Source of the DNA: Arenicola marina
Taxonomy: Eukaryota; Annelida; Polychaeta; Arenicolidae
Reading direction: 5' to 3'
Assembly (NCBI GenBank): GCA_964019135.1
Contig: OZ025253.1
Span: 37,622,548-37,686,547 of the forward strand
DNA length: 64,000 nucleotides
Shown here: positions 25,328-38,400 of the stretch, in pieces
Layout: each line of letters begins with the position of its first letter
How positions within the stretch are numbered: the stretch's first letter is position 1
Position numbers and translations under genes: made by a program
Notes under the pieces: model-generated
Databases searched by the model: none
Told to the model about the DNA's origin: nothing
What the model saw: only the letters and a program-made list of their open reading frames with translations

Positions 25328-28300
25328 GTATTAGTATTCGGGGACCTCCCTGATATAGTGATTAGCGCACAAGGCCGCAGGTGACTAGGTCCTTGGGTTG
25401 GAATCTGGACCTCTGGGCATCTAAAGTGAGGCTTGTTTCATCCATTCATCGTTCCCGGAAGGTTCCTTTGGTTTCCTTCTAACCAGTCCATTGATTCATT
25501 CTCGCGTACGTCACGTATATTTCTAAGTATCTATTTATGTGTGTTCTACCTGTAGCGTTTACCAACTGGGAGACGCAGAACAGATACCAGATCAAGAATT
25601 CCTTGGGTCAGCAAATCTTCTTTGCCCATGAAGGTAGGTGGTCGGACATATCTCCACGTTCATAGCTTATTAATATCAATCAAATTCAACTGTCATAAAA
25701 TGATCTTAGAAAATCTCAAAAAGATAACAAAATGAGAGCCGAACTGATGCTGAACACACACATACTGAAGCAAATTCTAGTAATAAATGGTAAAGACAAA
25801 CAGATAACTTCTGCTTACCTCTGCTTGGCTCTACTCTTCTACTAGTGACATTTACTTGTCATGTGGGATAAGTACTTTCAATGTTTACTTGTTGCATCTC
25901 ATATTTTCTTGTCCTCCCAAATGTACTTTTAATTGCCACTTGTCCCACCTGATATTTACTTGCCCCCCCTCCCTCCCATAAAAAGACACTCTTACTACTT
26001 TTCAGGAACGTTTTCCTGCTCCGTTCATTGTAATCGGATTTAACTAACCGATATCGACCGCGGAACAGTTAATATATTTAATTATAATCCACCACAGGTT
26101 CCTTTAATGCGTCATTTGATGCATGTTTCCACATGGGAAACATCCACACTCCCTCTATGATGCAGATATTGATATCATATAATAACATGGGCTTGTGCAT
26201 GGTTTGAATAAGACTTGACCTTGACCTTGCAGAATCGGACACGTGCCACCGACAGTGCTGCGGCCCGCAGCGGGGTTTCACAATGCACATCACGGACAAT
26301 CTGAACCAGGTGAGTTTCCGGGCACGCGTGACTGTCGAAGTAAAACTGTGAACTGTTGCAAAGTTTCTCGTTTCTCGTTCGTTGCCTGCGTGCCAAGCTA
26401 AGTTGAAAGCCTGCGTGCCACGTATCTCAAAGATATCAGGTTGGTTTTGATGACATTTATTAAAGATGCGATACAAATTGTCCAGTAAATGCAAAATTGT
26501 AACATTATGCTGTGCTAAGATAAAATTCCCGTCAAGGATGTGATTACCATGGCAGGTGTAAGAACTGTAATAGCCATCTCCCTTTCCAATGACGGATTAA
26601 ACACGAAATGACAACAATCAACACCGGCCTCTTTTCTTGTCACATCAAAATCGTTTTCCCGCTCCTCTGCACATGCGCAATATCGCGTCCCGTGATTTAG
26701 TTTACATTCAATCGATTGGTGGCGCCATTTACTACGTCATAGCGTTAACATTCAATACATTACAAATAAGGATATGTTCAATCATGCCATGACAACCTGT
26801 ACACGATATTAAGCAGATGCATCATATGATGCGTTACTATGGTAACGTGTATACTATGGTCTTTGAGTGGTGATACACATTAAAATACCGTGACAGTCTG
26901 AGTGCCACACAAACGGATACATGTCCACCAGTGTTAGGTGCCTTACTTTGATTTGATTTGATTTGGTTTCAACGGCACTTTCAGCATGTAAGGCGCCATA
27001 TCGTGCCACACTGGTTAAGTTCAATCGAAATAAATCAAAAGAGTCGGTATTAAAACCCTGAAAGTATCAATAAATGTGAGCTTGTAGATAAAACTGTGCA
27101 GTTGTCTAGGTTTGTGCGAATAAAGATCCCAGGTCTCTCTTCGCAAAGAGTACGCTACTGGATACGTGGCTCCTTTCTACCTTGACCCTTCCCAACAGTT
27201 CATTTCATTTCCTTGGCCTTAGTCAGCCCCCATGTGCAGCAAAAGCGTCCTAAAACACCAGTTCATTTCATTTCCTTGGCCTAAGTCAGCCCCCATGTGC
27301 GGCAAAAGCGTCCTAAAACACCAGTTCATTTCATTTCCTTGGCCTAAGTCAGCCCCCATGTGCACCAAAAGCGACTTAAAACATTAATTAATTTCCGTTC
27401 CTGGGCCTAGTTCAGGCCTCGTGTGCCCTAAAGCGGCCTCAACTTTGCCAATTGCAATTCGTTTGATGACATTGCAGGAGGTGATGCGCATTGAGCGGCA
27501 GTTCAAGTGCTGCGCCGGGTGGAACTGCTGCGCGGGGTCCGACTGCTGCGCAATGGAGGTGGAGGTCCAGGCCCCCGTGGGCCAGACCGTCGGCTGGGTC
27601 AAGCAGAGGTGAGTAAAGCCCGGGGGCCCCGTCCCTGTGTCTTGGGGTGGGGGGGGGGGGGGGGGAGGGGTCTAAATACATAAGCCAACTTGATATATTT
27701 GGCAAATATTTCAGTGAAATATTTTGCAAATTTGGCGTCGTCGGCATTTCCTTGTTTTGCTTCCCAAATATTATAAGATTCTTCTTCGTGCCTTCGCCTG
27801 CTACTTCTTGGCTTGAACGTCGGGAAGTTCACTCACCCATGAATACGGCTCGCTCACCATACGACAGAAAGATGTCAACCTCAAGTCTCGCGCGCCAGTC
27901 AATAGGTCCTGGGTTCGAATCCTGGCCTGGGCATGTAATCTGGGGCACGTTTCATCCATTCACATCATCATCATTCTTCCTACATCGTCCCGATAGGTTC
28001 CTTGACCCTGTTTAGCCCTCGTGTGCAATAAAGAGCGGCCTCAAATATTCATAAGACAAACATTCATTGTAGTTGGGAAGCAAGCAAGGTTATCATTACG
28101 CCCGCCGCCCATGGTCGGTATATACCACTTTCACCTTACATCTTGCGGAGTGCGACCGGTTAGCGCTAAACCTGTCTGCAATTCATGCCCCACACTGTCT
28201 ATATCTCCGCTGTAGGGTATCAGAATGGGGCGCGCTTTCGGGTCGAACTGTGTATTTGTTTCTACTTGAAATGTTTTTCCGGGTGGTTTGTTTCCTAGGT

Positions 28301-31300
28301 GTACCTTATGACACATGATGAGCTCTATCGTTTACTTTACATTAACTTAGCGTCGCCCAGACGAGTGCAACCCATCGCTATCTCAGTAGCCTCATAAGGC
28401 CTTATGCTAGGGTGTCTACAATCTTCACGTAGGCTACGCGTTTACTTGAACCGGCGATCTACAAAGCGACTACTAAAGCTGAGAGGTAGCTTACTCCGAT
28501 CGCAGATAGCCGGTGGCGGGTTCGAACCCCGCATTTCTCTGAAGGTGTTTCATCCTTTTATCTTGCTTTCCCACGAGGGCTCCTTGGCCCGATGTTGCCA
28601 TTGTGTGTAGCCTAGACACAAAATAGGGATTTTGAACCAATGGGTCATAACATTGAAACCTGGCCGCCCGATGGCTCAGTGGGTTACAGCGCTGGCATTC
28701 AGCGCTCTCTAACCGCTGGCATTCAGCGCTCTCTAACCGCTGGTATTCAGCGCTCTAGCTACCCCGCCATGGCTGTTAGGTCGCAACCAATAGTAGGGGT
28801 TACCCCCGGGGACATGGCTCCGCTCTTCCCTTCCTTCTTCCATTAACGCGATATGACCAGAATTGGGTAAAGCGTCCTGAATATACAACGAACCATGACA
28901 TTGAAAGTGTTACGGGTTAGCGGCCGATTGACAGCGCTGTAGTTTTAAAGACTGCTAGGAAGGGGTGGATATAATAGCTTTGAATAATAACACCTCCAGT
29001 ATATGTCCGCCGATCTATTTATAGATATAAACTGTCTGGCTCTCATATACTCGATCCCGAATCTCTCTAACAGTGTCTATGGCTGTGTCTGTATCCAGGG
29101 CGAGCTGTCTGGCCCCCAAGTACTCGATCCCGAATCCCTCTAACAGTGTCTATGGCTGTGTCTGTATCCAGAGCGAGCTGTCTGGCCCCCAAGTACTCGA
29201 TCCCGAATCTCTCTAACAGTGTCTATGGCTGTGTCTGTATCCAGGGCGAGCTGTCTGGCCCCCAAGTACTCGATCCCGAATCTCTCTAACAGTGTCTATG
29301 GCTGTGTCTGTATCCAGGGCGAGCTGTCTGGCCCCCAAGTACTCGATCCCGAATCTCTCTAACAGTGTATGGCTGTGTCTGTATCCAGGGCGAGCTGTCT
29401 GGCCCTCAAGTACTCGATCCCGAATCTCTCTAACAGTGTCTATGGCTGTGTCTGTATCCAGGGCGAGCTGTCTGGCCCCCAAGTACTCGATCCCGAATCT
29501 CTCTAACAGTGTCTATGGCTGTGTCTGTATCCAGGGCGAGCTGTCTGGCCCCCAAGTACTCGATCCCGAATCTCTCTAACAGTGTCTATGGCTGTGTCTG
29601 TATCCAGGGCGAGCAGTCTGGCCCCCAAGTACTCGATCCCGAATCTCTCTAACAGTGTCTATGGCTGTGTCTGTATCCAGGGCGAGCTGTCTGGCCCCCA
29701 AGTACTCGATCCCGAATCTCTCTAACAGTGTCTATGGCTGTGTCTGTATCCAGGGCGAGCTGTCTGGCCCCCAAGTACTCGATCCCGAATCTCTCTAACA
29801 GTGTCTATGGCTGTGTCTGTATCCAGGGCGAGCTGTCTGGCCCCCAAGTACTCGATCCCGAATCTCTCTAACAGTGTCTATGGCTGTGTCTGTATCCAGG
29901 GCGAGCTGTCTGGCCCCCAAGTACTCGATCCCGAATCTCTCTAACAGTGTCTATGGCTGTGTCTGTATCCAGGGCGAGCTGTCTGGCCCCCAAGTACTCG
30001 ATCCCGAATCTCTCTAACAGTGTCTATGGCTGTGTCTGTATCCAGGGCGAGCTGTCTGGCCCCCAAGTACTCGATCCCGAATCTCTCTAACAGTGTATAT
30101 GGCTGTGTCTGTATCCAGGGCGAGCTGTCTGGCCCCCAAGTACTCGATCCCGAATCTCTCTAACAGTGTCTATGGCTGTGTCTGTATCCAGGGCGAGCTG
30201 TCTGGCCCCCAAGTACTCGATCCCGAATCTCTCTAACAGTGTCTATGGCTGTGTCTGTATCCAGGGCGAGCTGTCTGGCCCCCAAGTACTCGATCCCGAA
30301 TCTCTCTAACAGTGTCTATGGCTGTGTCTGTATCCAGGGCGAGCTGTCTGGCCCCCAAGTACTCGATCCCGAATCTCTCTAACAGTGTCTATGGCTGTGT
30401 CTGTATCCAGGGCGAGCTGTCTGGCCCCCAAGTACTCGATCCCGAATCTCTCTAACAGTGTCTATGGCTGTGTCTGTATCCAGGGCGAGCTGTCTGGCCC
30501 CCCAAGTACTCGATCCCGAATCTCTCTAACAGTGTCTATGGCTGTGTCTGTATGCAGGGCGAGCTGTCTGGCCCCCAAGTACTCGATCCCGAATCTCTCT
30601 AACAGTGTCTATGGCTGTGTCTGTATCCAGGGCGAGCTGTCTGGCCCCCAAGTACTCGATCCCGAATCTCTCTAACAGTGTCTATGGCTGTGTCTGTATC
30701 CAGGGCGAGCTGTCTGGCCCCCAAGTACTCGATCCCGAATCTCTCTAACAGTGTCTATGGCTGTGTCTGTATCCAGGGCGAGCTGTCTGGCCCCCAAGTA
30801 CTCGATCCCGAATCTCTCTAACAGTGTCTATGGCTGTGTCTGTATCCAGGGCGAGCTGTCTGGCCCCCAAGTACTCGATCCCGAATCTCTCTAACAGTGT
30901 CTATGGCTGTGTCTGTATCCAGGGCGAGCTGTCTGGCCCCCAAGTACTCGATCCCGAATCTCTCTAACAGTGTCTATGGCTGTGTCTGTATCCAGGGCGA
31001 GCTGTCTGGCCCCCAAGTACTCGATCCCGAATCTCTCTAACAGTGTCTATGGCTGTGTCTGTATCCAGGGCGAGCTGTCTGGCTCCCAAGTACTCGATCC
31101 CGAATCTCTCTAACAGTGTCTATGGCTGTGTCTGTATCCAGGGCGAGCTGTCTGGCCCCCAAGTACTCGATCCCGAATCTCTCTAACAGTGTCTATGGCT
31201 GTGTCTGTATCCAGGGCGAGCTGTCTGGCTCCCAAGTACTCGATCCCGAATCTCTCTAACAGTGTCTATGGCTGTGTCTGTATCCAGGGCGAGCTGTTTG

Positions 31301-32408
31301 GCCCCCAAGTACTCGATCCCGAATCTCTCTAACAGTGTCTATGGCTGTGTCTGTATCCAGGGCGAGCTGTCTGGCCCCCAAGTACTCGATCCCGAATCTC
31401 TCTAACAGTGTCTATGGCTGTGTCTGTATCCAGGGCGAGCTGTCTGGCCCCCAAGTACTCGATCCCGAATCTCTCTAACAGTGTCTATGGCTGTGTCTGT
31501 ATCCAGGGCGAGCTGTCTGGCCCCCAAGTACTCGATCCCGAATCTCTCTAACAGTGTCTATGGCTGTGTCTGTATCCAGGGCGAGCTGTCTGGCCCCCAA
31601 GTACTCGATCCCGAATCTCTCTAACAGTGTCTATGGCTGTGTCTGTATCCAGGGCGAGCTGTCTGGCCCCCAAGTACTCGATCCCGAATCCCTCTAACAG
31701 TGTCTATGGCTGTGTCTGTATCCAGGGCGAGCTGTCTGGCCCCCAAGTACTCGATCCCGAATCTCTCTAACAGTGTCTATGGCTGTGTCTGTATCCAGGG
31801 CGAGCTGTCTGGCCCCCAAGTACTCGATCCCGAATCTCTCTAACAGTGTCTATGGCTGTGTCTGTATCCAGGGCGAGCTGTCTGGCTCCCAAGTACTCGA
31901 TCCTGGACGCCCAGCAGCAGGAGGTGCTCCAGGTTGAGGGTCCGGTGTGTATCTGCCAGGGACCATGCTGCACCAACGATCAGGAATTCAAGGTAGGACA
32001 ATAAAGTCCATATTCATATATATATATATATGTATATGTTTAATATATGTATTTATATGGTATTTTGTAAATTATTGTGGTTACATTGATCCCTGCATTG
32101 TGTAACTAATTCCATCGTCCATGTTAAAGCCTACGACATGGATTACTGTAGTAAATGGTTAGCGTGAGTAATACGTGAGCAATGCTGGGGCAAGGGTTTG
32201 CCCTATCATGAAAAAACGACGTATATGACCCTCCGGCATATTCGTCTGTCTCACCCGTGGTACTGGAGCGCATATCAATAGGTCACGGGTTCGAATCCCG
32301 GGTAGGGCGCCTAATCTTGGGTTTGTTTCTTCCATTCATACTTGATCGTCCCGGGAGGTGCGTTTTTAGTGATTTTTTTGTTTAGCCCTTGTGTGCTCAA
32401 AAGCGGCT

Positions 32409-32445
<37 letters not shown>

Positions 32446-35400
32446 CATCATTTATTTCGACCAGGAAAGCAACAACAATGCAATACAGCATACAGCAAAA
32501 ACGAACAAAATATAATCCCTGGCCGAGGAGACCACCATTATGACAGTCGCTGGCATGGTGGCCACCTCAAAAGAAAAAAAAAAGACCAAAGAAAAAAAAA
32601 ACCAAAGGAAAAAAAAAAGCGGAGAAAAATACTTTAAAGGACAAATTGGGTAAGCAATTATCGATAGACACCATTAGAATACAATGATATAAATGACATA
32701 TGATATAAAAATAATAATTTGGGGGATTAGATAAAACGCAATATCTCTATAATTCTTTTTGGCAGACATAACAATTAACTTTCAAACAGTCAACACAGTA
32801 TCGTTCATTCACCTATGTGCTCCGTCCCTGGACAAAAGGTCGCATAACGGAGGGAGTCACATTATCGAGGGCTTGTATCAAACATAACGGAGGGTCACAT
32901 TATCGAGGGCTTGTATCAAACATAACGGAGGGTCACATTATCGAGGGCTTGTATCAAACATAACGGAGGGTCACATTATGGAGGGCTTGTATCAAACGTA
33001 ACGGAGGGTCACATTATCGAGGGCTTGTATCAAACATAACGGAGGGTCACATTATGGAGGGCTTGTATCAAACATAACGGAGGGTCACATTATCGAGGGC
33101 TTGTATCAAACATAACGGAGGGTCACATTATCGAGGGCTTGTATCAAACATAACGGAGGGTCACAATATGGAGGGCTTGTATCAAACATAACGGAGGGTC
33201 ACATTATCGAGGGCTTGTATCAAACATAACGGAGGGTCACATTATCGAGGGCTTGTATCAAACCTTGTATTATTAATGCAGATATCTTTGGCATTTGGGT
33301 CTTTCAGATGTAATGATGATCGCGCAACGTTTTTATAATTAATTTTTGCCTTTTCAATCTCCGCCGTTATATTTGGGTTTCGTTAAGTTACGGTGTACGA
33401 TAATATATCATCCAAGTCCAAAACACGATAATTGTAATTTGGTTGGGAATTACAACTTCGAAATGAACTCATTTGTTTGTCAAGTCGGTTTTTATTGTTA
33501 GGAAGTTGAATAGTATAATCACTGACTTTTTCTTCTGGAAATGTCTGGTTTCGTGTTTCACATCGGCATTTTTTGTTTAATCATCATTTATTTCTAAAGT
33601 CTGAGTTGAGTTAAATATGAAGCGACGGGGACCGACGAGAAACTTCGTTAAGTATGAAGCGACGGGGACCGACGAGACTTGTGTACTTCTCTGCAGCTCT
33701 GACTGCTCAGAAGTGGATGCCTTTCTCCCTTTTTTTTCCACTTTCGTGGTATTGTTTGAGAAGGAGATGTAGTTTTTAGCGCCTTGTTTCTCCTTCTTAC
33801 GGGCGAGACACGGGGCGCGACCGCACTGCCACCTGTCGGCTAAATCAACAGGAAACAGACGGCCGCCTTATCACCATGGCAACCACCGTGTATTCCATTT
33901 AAGCAAAATCGCCTTCAGTTCTAGTTCTAGCGGGTGACCTGAGCGAGTCGGGGCTTGGCTGGGCTGGGAAGGCCCCCCGGCTTGCCGCGCGGGAAAAGCG
34001 CGGGAAATGAAAGCGGTGCGGACGCCGCATGACGTCTGCTCCCGAACAGCGCGCGTCCCCACTGTCCGTCTGTCTGTCAGTCTGTCGGGGGGCCCGTGTA
34101 GCCTCCAGTTTCCTATTCCGCTGGTGGCGACGCGGGCAGCTGACTTGTATTTCCTTTGACCAAACGTTATGTATCCATCAACTTACAGGGGTATTTTTCT
34201 GATTAATGTCAAAACGTGTGGGAGGGTTTTCCATCCTTCCTTAATGTGCTTTCGGTATCAAGACACTTATCTTCATTATTCCAGGGAGCGTTTTCTAATA
34301 ATAATAATGAGTTTATTATCATGAAAATGTATATTACGTTATATCAATTTTATTTGACAAGTAATCGCGACAAGAGCCTAAGCCAAAGGGTTATTCTTTC
34401 GATTCAGAAATGGTGTGGTGATCTGCCAAGAATGTAATAATAAATGCAATAATGTAAGCAGACAAACAAGGAATCCCCAAAAGAACAGATGACATATGAC
34501 AACATATAATATGAATTATAACATATATTATCAACTATATTGTTAGCCACAATAATTAGCCCTATAGCTATATATAGTTATATCCAAAGACAATTTGTGT
34601 TATTTATATCTTTTTGGTGGTATTTTAATTAAACTTACACTCCGAGGTGATCGTTTCAACGGGTGCACCAAAATAAACTGTTCTACTTGAGTGTCTAAAT
34701 GGGTGTCGGTGGGACCTGTGAACAACATGTGCACACGTTTATGACGTTTCACCGCAGCCACAAGCTTCGACTCTTGTGGAGGGAAAATTCGAGCATTTGG
34801 ATAGTTTGGGCCAATGGCAGATGTCAGATCCGGAATACCACCGCCAGAAGCGCGTTGCAAGCTATGACGAAAAGCAAGTTTTTCTGTGTGCATAACTTGC
34901 GCTATCTTTACGAATGCAGCGCCCGGTGATTGACAGCTTATGACGCTAATTCCTAGTTCTTCTCCCCACCGCCAGGTGTTCTCCGCGGACATGGCTCATG
35001 ACGTTGGCAAGATCAGCAAGCAATGGAGCGGCTTCGTCAAGGAATACTTCACCAAAGCCGACAACTTCGGCGTGTCCTGTGAGTGCCGCGTATTTAAGCT
35101 ACTTAATATGTAACAACAGGTAAACATTGGACGGGCGGTGCCGCACTTAATATGGAACAACAGGTAAACATTGGACGGGCGGGGCCGCACTTAATATGTA
35201 ACAACAGGTAAACATTGGCGGGCAGGGCCGCACTTAATATGTAACCACAGGTAAACATTGGACGGGCGGGGCCGCACTTAATATGTAACCACAGGTAAAC
35301 ATTGGACAGGCGGGGCCGCACTTAATATGTAACAACAGGTAAACATTGGACGGGCAGGGCCGCACTTAATATGTAACCACAGGTAAACATTGGACGGGCG

Positions 35401-38400
35401 GGGCCGCACTTAATATGTAACCACAGGTAGACATTGGACGGGCGGGGCCGCACTTAATATGTAACCACAGGTAAACATTGGACCGGCGGGGCCGCACTTA
35501 ATATGTAACAACAGGTAAACATTGGACGGGCGGGGCCGCACTTACTATGTAACAACAGGTAAACATTGGACCGGCGGGGCCGCACTTAATATGTCACCAC
35601 AGGTAAACATTGGACGGGCGGGGCCGCACTTACTATGTAACAACAGGTAAACATTGGACCGGCGGGGCCGCACTTAATATGTAACAACAGGTAAACATTG
35701 GACGGGCGGGGCCGCACTTACTATGTAACAACAGGTAAACATTGGACCGGCGGGGCCGCACTTAATATGTAACAACAGGTAAACATTGGACGGGCGGGGC
35801 CGCACTTACTATGTAACAACAGGTAAACATTGGACCGGCGGGGCCGCACTTAATATGTAACAACAGGTAAACATTGGACGGGCGGGGCCGCACTTAATAT
35901 GTAACAACAGGTAAACATTGGACGGGCGGGGCCGCACTTAATATGTAACAACAGGTAAACATTGGACGGGCGGGGCCGCACTTAATATGTAACAACAGGT
36001 AAACATTGGACGCGCGGGGCCGCACTTAATATGTAACAACAGGTAAACATTGGACGGGCGGGGCCGCACTTAATATGTAACAACAGGTAAACATTGGACG
36101 GGCGGGGCCGCACTTAATATGTAACAACAGGTAAACATTGGACCGGCGGGGCCGCACTTAATATGTAACCACAGGTAAACATTGGACGGGCGGGGCGGCA
36201 CTTAATATGTAACAACAGGTAAACATTGGACGCGCGGGGCCGCACTTAATATGTAACAACAGGTGAACATTGGACGCGCGGGGCCGCACTTAATATGTAA
36301 CAACAGGTAAACATTGGACGGGCGGGGCCGCACTTAATATGTAACAACAGGTAAACATTGGACGGGCGGGGCCGCACTTAATATGTAACAACAGGTAAAC
36401 ATTGGACGGGCGGGGCCGCACTTAATATGTAACAACAGGTAAACATTGGACGGGCGGGGCCGCACTTAATATGTAACAACAGATAAACATTGGACGCGCG
36501 GGGCCGCACTTAATATGTAACAACAGGTAAACATTGGACGGGCGGGGCCGCACTTAATATGTAACAACAGGTAAACATTGGACGGGCGGGGCCGCACTTA
36601 ATATGTAACAACAGGTAAACATTGGACGCGCGGGGCCGCACTTAATATGTAACAACAGGTAAACATTGGACGGGCGGGGCCGCACTTAATATGTAACCAC
36701 AGGTAAACATTGGACGGGCGGGGCCGCACTTAATATGTAACCAGAGGTAAACATTGGACGGGCGGGGCCGCACTTAATATGTAACCACAGGTAAACATTG
36801 GACGGGCGGGGCCGCACTTAATATGTAACCAGAGGTAAACATTGGACCGGCGGGGCCGCACTTAATATGTAACCACAGGTAAACATTGGACCGGCGGGGC
36901 CGCACTTAATATGTAACAACAGGTAAACATTGGACGGGCGGGGCCGCACTTAATATGTAACCACAGGTAAACATTGGACGGGCGGGGCCGCACTTAATAT
37001 GTAACCAGAGGTAAACATTGGACGGGCGGGGCCGCACTTAATATGTAACAACAGGTGAACATTGGACGGGCGGGGCCGCACTTAATATGTAACAACAGGT
37101 GAACATTGGACCGGCGGGGCCGCACTTTATATGTAACAACAGGTAAACATTGGACGCGCGGGGCCGCACTTAATATGTAACAACAGGTAAACATTGGACG
37201 GGCGGGGCCGCACTTAATATGTAACCACAGGTAAACATTGGACGGGCGGGGCCGCACTTAATATGTAACCAGAGGTAAACATTGGACGGGCGGGGCCGCA
37301 CTTAATATGTAACAACAGGTGAACATTGGACGGGCGGGGCCGCACTTAATATGTAACAACAGGTAAACATTGGACGGGCGGGGCCGCACTTAATATGTAA
37401 CAACAGGTAAACATTGGACGGGCGGGGCCGCACTTAATATGTAACCACAGGTAAACATTGGACGGGCGGGGCCGCACTTAATATGTAACAACAGGTAAAC
37501 ATTGGACGGGCGGGGCCGCACTTAATATGTAACAACAGGTGAACATTGGACGGGCGGGGCCGCACTTAATATGTAACAACAGGTAAACATTGGACGGGCG
37601 GGGCCGCACTTAATATGTAACAAAAGGTGAACATTGGACGCGCGGGGCCGCACTTAATATGTAACAACAGGTAAACATTGGACGCGCGGGGCCGCACTTA
37701 ATATGTAACAACAGGTAAACATTGGACGGGCGGGGCCGCACTTAATATGTAACAACAGGTAAACATTGGACGGGCGGGGCCGCACTTAATATGTAACAAC
37801 AGGTAAACATTGGACGGGCGGGGCCGCACTTAATATGTAACAACAGGTAAACATTGGACGGGCGGGGCCGCACTTAATATGTAACCACAGGTAAACATTG
37901 GACGGGCGGGGCCGCACTTAATATGTAACAACAGGTAAACATTGGACGGGCGGGGCCGCACTTAATATGTAACAACAGGTGAACATTGGACGGGCGGGGC
38001 CGCACTTAATATGTAACAACAGGTAAACATTGGACGGGCGGGGCCGCACTTAATATGTAACAACAGGTGAACATTGGACGCGCGGGGCCGCACTTAATAT
38101 GTAACAACAGGTGAACATTGGACGCGCGGGGCCGCACTTAATATGTAACAACAGGTAAACATTGGACGGGCGGGGCCGCACTTAATATGTAACAACAGGT
38201 AAACATTGGACGGGCGGGGCCGCACTTAATATGTAACAACAGGTAAACATTGGACGGGCGGGGCCGCACTTAATATGTAACAACAGGTAAACATTGGACG
38301 GGCGGGGCCGCACTTAATATGTAACAACAGGTAAACATTGGACGGGCGGGGCCGCACTTAATATGTAACAACAGGTAAACATTGGACGCGCGGGGCCGCA

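Noticed and set aside
29213..31976. Short repeated frames containing [18 protein letters not shown]
   Set aside because: They are copies of the start of the scramblase exon within the 73-bp array; only the final copy continues into the domain.
34600..34992. 130-codon - strand open frame overlapping a scramblase exon
   Set aside because: Antisense to a verified exon edge, with no domain; a chance frame.
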